From an uncultured Bacteroidales bacterium (GTDB lineage: Bacteria; Bacteroidota; Bacteroidia; Bacteroidales; P3), in contig CAMURW010000052.1 in the NCBI GenBank assembly GCA_947097635.1, positions 1 through 8,431 of the forward strand: a stretch of 8,431 nt of DNA, in the 5' to 3' direction. The notes under the pieces were generated by a model that worked only from the letters and a program-made list of their open reading frames with translations, was not told where the DNA came from and searched no databases. This document shows positions 1 to 6,355 of the stretch, in pieces. Position 1 is the stretch's first letter, and each line of letters begins with the position of its first letter. The translations under genes and the position numbers were made by a program.

Positions 1-862
1 CGCCATACAGTTGCTTCCACCATTCGCTGATATAGCGCAGGCTGGGCATGAAGTTTACCAGCATCTCCACTTTTTTGCCTTTATTATAAAGTATATTGCG
101 GACGGCGGCATACATCAGGGCGGGATTCTGCTGCAGGTCGTCGCTGCCCAGGCATCGCTCCCTCATTTCGCAGGCGCCACGCAGCAAGGCATCGATATCA
201 TAGCCTGCCATGGCGACAGGCAGCAACCCCACCGGTGTCAGCACGCTGAAACGGCCTCCTACGTTGTCTGGGATAACATATTTGCGGTAGCCTTCCTGCA
301 CGGCAATGTCATGCAAGGCTCCTTTACTGGCATCCGTCACAGCTATGATACGCTCCCGGGCATTTCCCTTGCCATATTTTTGCTCCAGATGAGCCTTAAG
401 GATGCGGAAAGCCACGGCAGGTTCTGTCGTGGTGCCACTTTTGGAGATGACAGCCACGCTATAGTCCACCTTGTCCAGTAGTTCCTTCAACTGGTGGTAG
501 TAGTCTTCGCTGAGGGTGTGACCAGCATAGACGACATAGGGGTAGTCGCGCTTTTGCATCGCCGCCAGCTCGCTTTGCAGTGCTTCTATCACTGCCCGTG
601 CACCTAGGTAGCTACCCCCTATGCCTATTACCACGAACACGCGACTTTTCGGTATCAGGCGCTTCACGTCTTCCTTGATGTTGCGCACAATCTCTGGATC
701 TTGGGTGGCTGGCAGGTCTATCCACCCCAAGAAGTCGCTGCCGGCAGCTTTGCCGTCCAAAAGGGAATTCTTGGCCGCCACAGCTACTGCTGCACTTTCG
801 TTTATCTCTTTGGCAGAAACAAACCTATCTGTTTGCTCTATTTCTAATCGTATTGCTTTCAT
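1..862 (-). CDS. pgi: Glucose-6-phosphate isomerase (partial, C-terminus beyond window)
   Basis: Interconverts glucose-6-phosphate and fructose-6-phosphate in glycolysis and gluconeogenesis, in the cytoplasm. Translating the minus strand from the ATG at 862-860 gives 287 uninterrupted residues running off the left edge. Visible motifs are the phosphosugar-binding glycine loop IGIGGS (residues 79-84), the SIS-domain segment SKSGTTTEP (140-148) and the family signature DNVGGRFSVLTPVG (199-212) containing the active-site Arg204. Family members of this short bacterial type are about 445 residues, so roughly a third is missing, including the later catalytic Glu, His and Lys. The start is supported by a well-placed promoter 38 bp upstream (901-929) and by the lack of any coding extension beyond it. 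It is transcribed divergently from ompA. The identification is secure from the signature motifs. Confidence 0.96.
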   Translation of the reverse strand, partial: MKAIRLEIEQTDRFVSAKEINESAAVAVAAKNSLLDGKAAGSDFLGWIDLPATQDPEIVRNIKEDVKRLIPKSRVFVVIGIGGSYLGARAVIEALQSELAAMQKRDYPYVVYAGHTLSEDYYHQLKELLDKVDYSVAVISKSGTTTEPAVAFRILKAHLEQKYGKGNARERIIAVTDASKGALHDIAVQEGYRKYVIPDNVGGRFSVLTPVGLLPVAMAGYDIDALLRGACEMRERCLGSDDLQQNPALMYAAVRNILYNKGKKVEMLVNFMPSLRYISEWWKQLYG

Positions 863-900
863 ATTATTTTAATGTAGGGTTACCATTTTTAAAACGGCTG

Positions 901-929
901 CAAAGATACACATTTTTTTGTTGTTGCAA
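901..929 (-). promoter_or_regulatory. Predicted pgi promoter (Bacteroidota sigma-ABfr type)
   Basis: Read on the minus strand, TATCTTTG (908-901) matches the Bacteroidota -7 consensus TAnnTTTG exactly. A TTG (929-927) lies upstream with an 18-bp spacer, suiting the -33 element. Transcription would start near 893-897, giving a leader of about 30 nt before the pgi ATG at 862. This is a consensus match only. Confidence 0.65.
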
Positions 930-1249
930 GAAAAAATTGCTGAAACGGCATGCTGCTTCCGCTTATGGAAGTGGATAGGCAATCAGTGATTTAGTTCTAT
1001 TTAGATATAGTCAAGCGGTGTCTGCACTATTATGACATTTTATATACCTTGGGACACCTATGCCGGAAGGGACAAGGATGAGAAACGGGCACTTTTCTTA
1101 ATAAATGTTGCAGTAATTTGATGAATATTGAAACTTTTTTCGTTATTTTGCGTTTAATATCACAAAGCATCTGGGCATAAAGCAAAAAAAAACGAATTTT
1201 TATACAATACGTTAGAACGTTGTTAATACACTTATTTATAACTGTTTAT

Positions 1250-1277
1250 AAAAAATGCCTCGAAATAAGAAGGCATT
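1250..1277 (-). terminator. Weak hairpin, terminator-like on the minus strand
   Basis: AATGCCT (1254-1260) and AGGCATT (1271-1277) form a 7-bp stem with a 10-nt loop. On the minus strand the stem runs into T residues (four beyond the stem, six counting its own end). On the plus strand no T-run follows. The stem has only three G-C pairs and there is no gene upstream on the minus strand for it to terminate. It may instead be chance or part of a long ompA leader. Confidence 0.2.
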
Positions 1278-1312
1278 ATTATTCGAAAATGAATAGAAAA
1301 AAAATCATAAAT

Positions 1313-1346
1313 TTTGCATTAGATTGAAAAAAAAGAAGTACTTTTG
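1313..1346 (+). promoter_or_regulatory. Predicted ompA promoter
   Basis: TACTTTTG (1339-1346) matches the -7 consensus TAnnTTTG exactly. TTTG (1313-1316) is the best -33 candidate, with a 22-bp spacer, longer than the 18 bp seen at pgi and acpP. The predicted leader is about 50 nt, very A-rich and without a Shine-Dalgarno, as is usual for highly expressed genes in this phylum. Based on consensus only. Confidence 0.55.
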
Positions 1347-1405
1347 CAAAATAATTTTCTTCAAAAAATTATGAAATAATTAAAAACATTCAAAAATAAA
1401 AAACT

Positions 1406-2809
1406 ATGTTGAGAAGACTATTTACCATTGGTGCCCTGGTTTGCACGATGCTTTTCGCTGGCAATGCCATGGCTCAACAGAATGAAGCTGCTCCCGAATA
1501 TCCTGACTACAGCTTCTGGAGCAACTGGTCCATCGGTTTTGACGTGATTGGCTCTTATCAGTTGGATAAGGCTATCTCTGACTGGCGTCCTTGGAACCTG
1601 GCCCACCGTGCAAACATCGGTTGGGAAGTTTTGGCTGAAAAAGAACTGAGTCCCGTTTGGACGTATCGTATTAGTTTCGGTTATCCCGGTATGTTCACTG
1701 AAAATGCCACCCGCACCAGCAAACTGAATGGCGAAAAGAAGGACATTCTTTGCCACATCGCCAACAAAGCCGACCTGGACGGCGATGGCCTGGCTGATGC
1801 AGACATGCACGTGCTGGGTGCTGGCGAACGTTACTACGATCGCTACTTCACCTTCATCCCCATGGAGTTCAAACTGAACCTCCTGAACTGGATTGATGGT
1901 TACAAACCCGAACGCCGCAGCAACCTCTACGCCCTGATGGGTGCAGGTATGTCTCTCGCTACCAACGACGGCGGTATCTTCGGCTTCGATGGTGAGTTGG
2001 GTCTGGGCTACGCCCGCAAGGTAGGTGCCAACAAGTGCTCTCAGTTTTTCTGCGAAGTGGTGGCTAACGACCGTGCCGACATCCCCAGCTTCATCAATTT
2101 CTACGATGAGAACGGTGCCAGCACTACAACGGCAAACAAGATTTCCGACTTCGACCTCAAGAACTGGAACAACATCACTGTTGAAGCCAAACTGGGTTGG
2201 CTCTTCTTCCTCGGTGTTACCGATGCTGACAAGGAAGCCATCGCTCAGAAAAACCGCCTGACCGAAGACTATGTCAAAGGTCTTGAGAACCAGATTAGCA
2301 CCCTTGAACAGGACCTCGCCAACAGCAAACAGGCTGAACAGCGCCTACAGAACCGCATAAACCAACTCGAAAACGAGAACGCTAACCTCCGCAACCAACT
2401 GGCTAACGCCAACAACAATAACGGTGGCAAGGCAAACGGTGAAGGCGTAAAGAACTTCAAGGAAAATCAGAACAACCTCTATGGTATGCCTTTCAGCGTC
2501 CAGTATGCTAAGAACCAGTATCAGGTTCCCGGCAAGGAGCGAGAGAAACTCGAAGCTATTGCTGAAATCATGAAGAACGACACCACCATCAGTTATACCA
2601 TCGCTGGATTCTGCGATGTTAGCGGCAGTGAAGAGTATAACCAGACCCTTAGCGAGAAACGCGCCGAGACTGTGAAGAACGAACTCGTGAAAAAATATGG
2701 TGTAAATGCCAACCAGTTGACCACCAAAGGTTATGGCAAGGGTAACCCCTTCGCCAATGCCAAGTACAGCATCAACCGCCGCGTGTCTTTCTATGTAAAT
2801 GTAGACTAA
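1406..2809 (+). CDS. OmpA-family outer membrane protein (barrel, coiled coil, peptidoglycan-binding domain)
   Basis: A predicted structural outer membrane protein anchoring the membrane to peptidoglycan. The 467-residue product starts with a signal peptide: arginines at 3-4, a hydrophobic stretch over about 6-19, and probable cleavage after AMA (about residue 23). Residues of about 35-270 have alternating aromatic/hydrophobic strands ending in GWLFFLG, as expected for a beta-barrel. Within this lies an acidic DxDxDGxxDxD stretch (123-133), like a calcium-binding loop. Residues of about 276-335 are a Gln/Asn/Glu/Leu-rich coiled coil, followed by an Asn/Gly linker. The C-terminal OmpA domain (about 355-467) keeps the two residues that bind the peptidoglycan diaminopimelate in characterised homologues, Asp404 and Arg419, 15 apart, and the closing NRRV (457-460). 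The usual GHTD is GFCD here. It is monocistronic, with a strong terminator 40 bp downstream. The family is certain; the barrel is inferred from sequence character. Confidence 0.92.
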   Translation: MLRRLFTIGALVCTMLFAGNAMAQQNEAAPEYPDYSFWSNWSIGFDVIGSYQLDKAISDWRPWNLAHRANIGWEVLAEKELSPVWTYRISFGYPGMFTENATRTSKLNGEKKDILCHIANKADLDGDGLADADMHVLGAGERYYDRYFTFIPMEFKLNLLNWIDGYKPERRSNLYALMGAGMSLATNDGGIFGFDGELGLGYARKVGANKCSQFFCEVVANDRADIPSFINFYDENGASTTTANKISDFDLKNWNNITVEAKLGWLFFLGVTDADKEAIAQKNRLTEDYVKGLENQISTLEQDLANSKQAEQRLQNRINQLENENANLRNQLANANNNNGGKANGEGVKNFKENQNNLYGMPFSVQYAKNQYQVPGKEREKLEAIAEIMKNDTTISYTIAGFCDVSGSEEYNQTLSEKRAETVKNELVKKYGVNANQLTTKGYGKGNPFANAKYSINRRVSFYVNVD

Positions 2810-2840
2810 GGTAAAGCCTCTGACGGAGGAAGTCAGACAA

Positions 2841-2882
2841 TAACAAAAAGGCAACTCCTAACACGAGTTGCCTTTTTTGTTA
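2841..2882. terminator. Strong bidirectional intrinsic terminator between convergent genes
   Basis: GGCAACTC (2850-2857) and GAGTTGCC (2865-2872) form a perfect 8-bp stem with a 7-nt loop. Six T follow on the plus strand (2873-2878), and five A precede it (2845-2849), which read as five T on the minus strand. It can therefore end ompA transcripts from the left and the glycosyltransferase/OmpA transcript (stop codon at 2982-2980) from the right. The flanking TAACAAAAA and TTTTTTGTTA are nearly complementary and lengthen the structure. Confidence 0.9.
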
Positions 2883-2979
2883 TTCAAAAGATAAAAGAAC
2901 ATTGAATGAGGAGGTCATGGGGAGAGCCAACAATATCCTCTACATGGCAGTCAGCATGATTTTTAGGGAGCGATATAAG

Positions 2980-5439
2980 TCAATCTCCCACGCAGAGGAT
3001 TTTAAACTCTACACGGCGGTTTGTTGCACGGCCTTCTGCGGTGTGATTGTTGGAGATGGGGCGTGTTTTTCCGTAGCCTTTGTATTCTAGGCGATGTTCG
3101 TCTATGCCGTTGGCTATCAGAAAATCTACTACGGCGTGTGCACGGCTTTCGCTGAGGTGTTGATTGTAGTCTGCACTGCCTTTGCCGTCTGTGTGCCCTC
3201 GCACTTCTATGCACATTTTGGGGTGGCTTTCAAGCACCTGCAGCAATCCTCTCAGTTCTACGTACGACTGCTGGAGTAGTGTGCTCTTATCGAAATCAAA
3301 ATAGATGTTCTTGAGAATGAATGTGGCGCCTTCTTTCAATGCTTCTTCTGGCAGGTCGGCTGCGGTGTTGTATTTATATGTCTGTTCCTCAATGTTATAG
3401 GCATCTAATACCTTGGTGTCGGATGAATATGCAGCATCGTCTTCATTATCTGCCCTACAGGTGAGGCAGATGAGGGAAACATCGTCAATATAATAGTATG
3501 CTCCTGGTAACAAGCATGTTAGGGTGGAAATGTCGGTGACGTTGCTTTGGCTGGCAGGAAGGAAGTTGCCGATGGTAAGAAAACGTTCGCCTCCTTGAGC
3601 CACGAAGGTACCATCGATTTCCGTCCACGAGGCAGTATTCCCTAGCACATGGAAGTAGTCGTTCTGCACCTGCGGCTTGTAGTATGTGGCTATCGTTTGC
3701 GAGATGGTGGCGGTGACCTTGCGAGTTTCTTTTTGCATCAGCACATGGTTGCCCGTGTCCATGGGGCAAGTCTCTGACAGCAAACCACCTATGGTAGCTA
3801 CACTGTGGGCCGAATATTCGGATAGGCTGACGTAGAATGTCAGCTGGTATGTCTCACCAGCTTCCAATGGTTCTTTCAGTTGCGTCTGAAGATATTCCCT
3901 ATAGTTCGTTTTGCTACAATATATGCCGCAAAAACCATTGCCACTGTGAGGGTACTGCACTCCTAGTTTGTTGTTTGGCACACCGCACTCCTTGGTGCTA
4001 CAGGTGTTGTAGTAGTCCGCGCTGCCAGCCGTAGGCTGAAACCACGCCTGCACTGTTGTCAGCACACCGTGTGCGTCCACCTTAGTGGGACAGTCAAGAT
4101 ACTCCTCGAAAGAGGGGTTGTAGACTAGGTTGGTGGGTAATTTAGCCTCCAACACCTCCGAATGGGAACGTTGGACAGAGGGGGGGGGAACTAGTGTGGG
4201 TATCAATGGCTCTTGGGCTGAAATATGCAATGGAAGAGTGGCCAAGAGGAGGAGCAGGGCTGACTTTGTCGTAACCTTCTGTTTGCATGAGTTTTGAGAT
4301 TTGTTTTCTGAACCGTTGCAAAAGGTTTTCATCATGCTGTCCCAGAGCAGGTCGGCTGTGCGTTGCCAGGAAAAGAGGTCTTTGCGTGTAGCACCTTTCG
4401 CTATCAGCGTGTTACGTAGATTTTCATCTATAGCGAGACGTGTCATGCAACTGGCTATTTCCCCCACATTGTAAGGGTCGGCCAACAAGGCAGCATCTCC
4501 CGCCACCTCGGGGATAGAGGTATTGTTGCCCGATATCACAGCGGTCTCGGCATGGAAAGCTTCCAGGATGGGGATGCCGAAGCCTTCGAAAAAAGAGACG
4601 TATGTAAGCGCGATGGCAGCTGCCAGCATCTTGGCCAATTCTGTAGCAGGGGCCCAGCCCACGAATATTACGTCCTGACGGTACTTCATATTGTCGTAGG
4701 CCTCTTTCAACTCGCCTTCCCACCACACTCTGGAACCTACCACCAGCATCTTGGTGGACTTTTCGTCGCTCTCCTTGAAGCGATCGAATGCCAACAAGGT
4801 GTTGGTGAGGTTTTTCCTCTTGGTAATGGTACCTATAAATATATAATAGGGACAACCCTGCGTGTATTGTTCTCTCACAGCAGCCTTCTCGTCTTCGCTA
4901 AGTGGGTGATAGCATGAGTGTGAGCCATCGTAAACGACATCTATCTTGGAAAGTGGAATATGGTACGTCTCAGCAATATCTTTGCGTGAAAATTGCGACA
5001 CTGTAGCCACGCGTACAGCCTGCTGTGCAAACTGCGGGAAGTAGCGTTTCATGTATCTCTGGTGTGAAGGACGAAGATAGTCCTCGGCATGTTCATAATT
5101 TATGTCGTGAATCACTGTTAGTGTAGGCACCTTCGTCCTCAGACTCATCCAGCCGTCCGTGGATACGAAGAGGTCTATCCTCAGTCCTTTCAAAGCAGGC
5201 GCTACTCCCCACTCAAAGAAGAGATACCACAGCACGGGATGCCGTGCTGGAGGGTGCAGGATTACCTGGTGTGTGTTCTTCGGCAGCTCCCACTGCAGGT
5301 CCACCTTCCTGTCGCAGAGCAGGAAGAACTCATGTTCGGGATGCTGCGTAGTGATACGCATTACTGTCTCTACAGCAAACCATCCTATGCCGTCCAATCT
5401 TCCTGGCAACCAAAGTCTTATGTTGATAGCGATACGCAT
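2980..5439 (-). CDS. GT4 glycosyltransferase fused in frame to a secreted OmpA-family protein
   Basis: One 819-codon open frame encodes two unlike proteins. Residues 1 to about 368 form a GT-B-fold glycosyltransferase of family GT4. It shows the N-terminal glycine loop DGIGWF (16-21), VIHDINYEH, TVSQFSRKDI, a G..TKRKN phosphate-binding segment (203-210) and the nucleotide-sugar motif EGFGIPILE (285-293, the EX7E glutamates). It would act in the cytoplasm; donor and acceptor are unknown. Residues from about 370 look like the start of a separate secreted protein: MKT..., lysines, a hydrophobic core (393-404) and a likely cleavage site ISA|Q at 408/409. Then come a Cys-rich jelly-roll-like domain (about 437-658; NPSFEEY near its start, YYYIDDVSL near its end) and an OmpA domain (about 707-817) with Asp751, Arg766 and NRRV (807-810). 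The ATG at 5439 is chosen over the TTG two codons upstream. It lies 24 bp after purN, so the two are probably co-transcribed. Translation may also start inside, at ATG 4335 or 4332, giving a separate 450-451-residue protein. A lost stop codon or sequence error is the main alternative to a true fusion. Confidence 0.85.
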   Translation of the reverse strand: MRIAINIRLWLPGRLDGIGWFAVETVMRITTQHPEHEFFLLCDRKVDLQWELPKNTHQVILHPPARHPVLWYLFFEWGVAPALKGLRIDLFVSTDGWMSLRTKVPTLTVIHDINYEHAEDYLRPSHQRYMKRYFPQFAQQAVRVATVSQFSRKDIAETYHIPLSKIDVVYDGSHSCYHPLSEDEKAAVREQYTQGCPYYIFIGTITKRKNLTNTLLAFDRFKESDEKSTKMLVVGSRVWWEGELKEAYDNMKYRQDVIFVGWAPATELAKMLAAAIALTYVSFFEGFGIPILEAFHAETAVISGNNTSIPEVAGDAALLADPYNVGEIASCMTRLAIDENLRNTLIAKGATRKDLFSWQRTADLLWDSMMKTFCNGSENKSQNSCKQKVTTKSALLLLLATLPLHISAQEPLIPTLVPPPSVQRSHSEVLEAKLPTNLVYNPSFEEYLDCPTKVDAHGVLTTVQAWFQPTAGSADYYNTCSTKECGVPNNKLGVQYPHSGNGFCGIYCSKTNYREYLQTQLKEPLEAGETYQLTFYVSLSEYSAHSVATIGGLLSETCPMDTGNHVLMQKETRKVTATISQTIATYYKPQVQNDYFHVLGNTASWTEIDGTFVAQGGERFLTIGNFLPASQSNVTDISTLTCLLPGAYYYIDDVSLICLTCRADNEDDAAYSSDTKVLDAYNIEEQTYKYNTAADLPEEALKEGATFILKNIYFDFDKSTLLQQSYVELRGLLQVLESHPKMCIEVRGHTDGKGSADYNQHLSESRAHAVVDFLIANGIDEHRLEYKGYGKTRPISNNHTAEGRATNRRVEFKILCVGD
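4180..4188 (-). repeat. Homopolymer of nine C in the coding strand (candidate phase-variation tract)
   Basis: Nine G in a row on the plus strand read as three CCC proline codons (residues 418-420) of the minus-strand ORF, ten residues after the predicted signal-peptide cleavage site. With eight C the frame reaches TAG at 4127-4125; with ten C it reaches TAA at 4144-4142. Either change removes the whole jelly-roll and OmpA part but leaves the glycosyltransferase part intact. Tracts like this are typical sites of slipped-strand mispairing. Slippage itself is not shown by a single sequence. Confidence 0.6.
4216..4332 (-). other. Embedded signal peptide with possible internal start (residues 370-408 of the fusion)
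   Basis: Starting at ATG 4332 (or the adjacent ATG 4335), the segment has an unusually long polar N-region of about 23 residues. It ends in KQKVTTK and is followed by SALLLLLATLPLHISA and a Gln. This is the form of a Sec signal peptide with cleavage after Ala408. No other ATG occurs in this frame between 4332 and the hydrophobic core, and there is no stop codon between the glycosyltransferase and this point. No clear ribosome binding site precedes the ATG pair, but such sites are often missing in this phylum. Confidence 0.6.
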
Positions 5440-5463
5440 GGGCAAGTTCCTGTTTTTGCGCTG

Positions 5464-6072
5464 TTATTCTATGGGAGCCCCTTGAACGGGCATTGGTTGT
5501 CCCAATATTGCCGCCTCTATCACCTTGGGATAATAGGACTTCTCGAGGATATGTATCTTGGCTGCCAGGTCGTCGGCTGTGTCTGTAGGCTTCAGCTTGC
5601 AGCGTGCCTGAAACAGCGTGGTGCCTTTGTCGTAGTGCTGGTCCACCAGATGGATGGTAATGCCGCTTATGAGTTCGTGATTTGTCACTATTGCCTCATG
5701 CACATGATGCCCGTACATTCCTTTGCCGCCGTAGTTTGGCAGCAGGGCGGGGTGTACGTTTATTATCCTCTGCGGATAGGCTTGCAGCAGGTTTTGCGGC
5801 ACCAGCAACAGGAATCCCGCCAGTATCAGCCAGTCAACCTTCCGCTGTTGCAGATAATGCAGCACCTCGTTGGTCTCAAGGAAACTGTGGCGGCTGAAAA
5901 ATTGTGCCTCCAGTCCCAGTTTTTTCGCTCTTTCGGCCACAAAAGCATCCTTTTTATTATATAAAACGCACGAAACCTCGATTTCAGAGTTATCCGCCAT
6001 ATACTCCGTAATTTGCTGAACATTAGTGCCATTGCCGCTTGCCAGCAGTGCTATTCTTACAGGCTCTTTCAT
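5464..6072 (-). CDS. purN: Phosphoribosylglycinamide formyltransferase (GAR transformylase)
   Basis: Transfers a formyl group from 10-formyltetrahydrofolate to glycinamide ribonucleotide, the third step of purine synthesis, in the cytoplasm. The product has 202 residues, normal for the family. The N-terminal LLASGNGTN (9-17) is the phosphate-binding loop. INVHPALLPNYGG (104-116) carries the catalytic Asn105 and His107. VDQHYDKG (143-150) carries the Asp148 that matches the E. coli active-site aspartate. The ATG at 6072 follows a promoter whose -7 box is at 6154-6147. The gene is divergent from acpP. It is followed after 24 bp by the glycosyltransferase/OmpA ORF with no terminator between them, so both are probably on one transcript although their functions look unrelated. 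Confidence 0.96.
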   Translation of the reverse strand: MKEPVRIALLASGNGTNVQQITEYMADNSEIEVSCVLYNKKDAFVAERAKKLGLEAQFFSRHSFLETNEVLHYLQQRKVDWLILAGFLLLVPQNLLQAYPQRIINVHPALLPNYGGKGMYGHHVHEAIVTNHELISGITIHLVDQHYDKGTTLFQARCKLKPTDTADDLAAKIHILEKSYYPKVIEAAILGQPMPVQGAPIE

Positions 6073-6146
6073 CGTTAATAATACTTTATCTTACTTAGTA
6101 ACAATATATTGCGGCGAAACGTCTCAATATGTCGCCAACAAAAATG

Positions 6147-6154
6147 CAAATTTA
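6147..6154 (-). promoter_or_regulatory. Predicted purN promoter -7 element
   Basis: On the minus strand TAAATTTG (6154-6147) fits TAnnTTTG exactly. No good TTG is seen at the expected -33 position; the sequence there is only T-rich. The leader would be about 70 nt. It contains GGCGA and TCGCC (plus-strand 6113-6117 and 6132-6136), which can pair as a short hairpin with a 14-nt loop. Confidence 0.5.
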
Positions 6155-6254
6155 GTAAATTATCTTGAATTGCCTTAAAAAAAACAAAAAATAAAGAAGA
6201 AAATCCTCAAAAAAGCGAAAATTTATTATTACATAAAAGTACGATTTTCAATAA

Positions 6255-6284
6255 ATTAACACTTTCCTATAGCGTATTAACACT
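6255..6284 (+). repeat. 9-bp direct repeat upstream of the acpP promoter, candidate operator
   Basis: ATTAACACT occurs at 6255-6263 and again at 6276-6284. The copies start 21 bp apart, two helical turns, and the second ends 9 bp before the predicted -33 element of acpP. This geometry would suit a regulator binding two sites on the same face of the DNA. No third copy is seen at the same period. Confidence 0.4.
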
Positions 6285-6293
6285 GAAAAAGAC

Positions 6294-6322
6294 TTGCATA
6301 TCAAAAAAAAATCGTTTCTTTG
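6294..6322 (+). promoter_or_regulatory. Predicted promoter of the acpP-fabF-rnc operon
   Basis: TTG (6294-6296) and TTTCTTTG (6315-6322) are separated by 18 bp, the same spacing as in the pgi promoter. The -7 box differs from TAnnTTTG at one position (T for A). The predicted leader is about 25-30 nt and A/T-rich, and no promoter-like sequence is obvious before fabF or rnc. Confidence 0.6.
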
Positions 6323-6355
6323 CAACTTGTTTAACTCAAATATATATTTAAGAAT

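Larger units (their letters stand above)
863..1405. other. A/T-rich divergent intergenic region between pgi and ompA
   Basis: These 543 bp hold no convincing gene. The pgi promoter sits at the left end and the ompA promoter at the right end. A second, weaker promoter-like pair points towards ompA: TTTG at 1117-1120 and TTATTTTG at 1143-1150, spacer 22 bp; if used it would give ompA a leader of about 250 nt. A 7-bp inverted repeat lies at 1254-1277 and a 5-bp one at 956-971. The part at about 940-1110 is less A/T-rich than the rest. It holds a 29-codon open frame (1032-1121) with no supporting features, which I do not call a gene. Confidence 0.6.

Noticed and set aside
11..481. A 156-codon plus-strand open frame at the left end
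   Set aside because: It is antisense to pgi, which shows its signature motifs without interruption.
1047..1077. CCTTG/CAAGG inverted repeat in the pgi-ompA spacer
   Set aside because: Only 5 bp with a 21-nt loop and no T-run; expected by chance in a region of this length.
1032..1121. A 29-codon plus-strand open frame in the pgi-ompA spacer
   Set aside because: Short, with no recognisable feature, no promoter placed for it and no sign of coding constraint visible here.
2902..3090. A 62-codon plus-strand open frame after the terminator
   Set aside because: It mostly overlaps the C-terminal OmpA domain of the minus-strand gene and follows directly on a strong terminator.
5440..5445. TTG at 5445 as the start of the glycosyltransferase/OmpA gene
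   Set aside because: The ATG two codons downstream gives the usual beginning MRIAINIR of this family and is the more common start codon.
5239..5964. A 241-codon open frame on the plus strand across the purN/glycosyltransferase boundary
   Set aside because: It lies opposite purN, whose active-site motifs are intact, and its translation shows no domain-like features, so it is a shadow frame.
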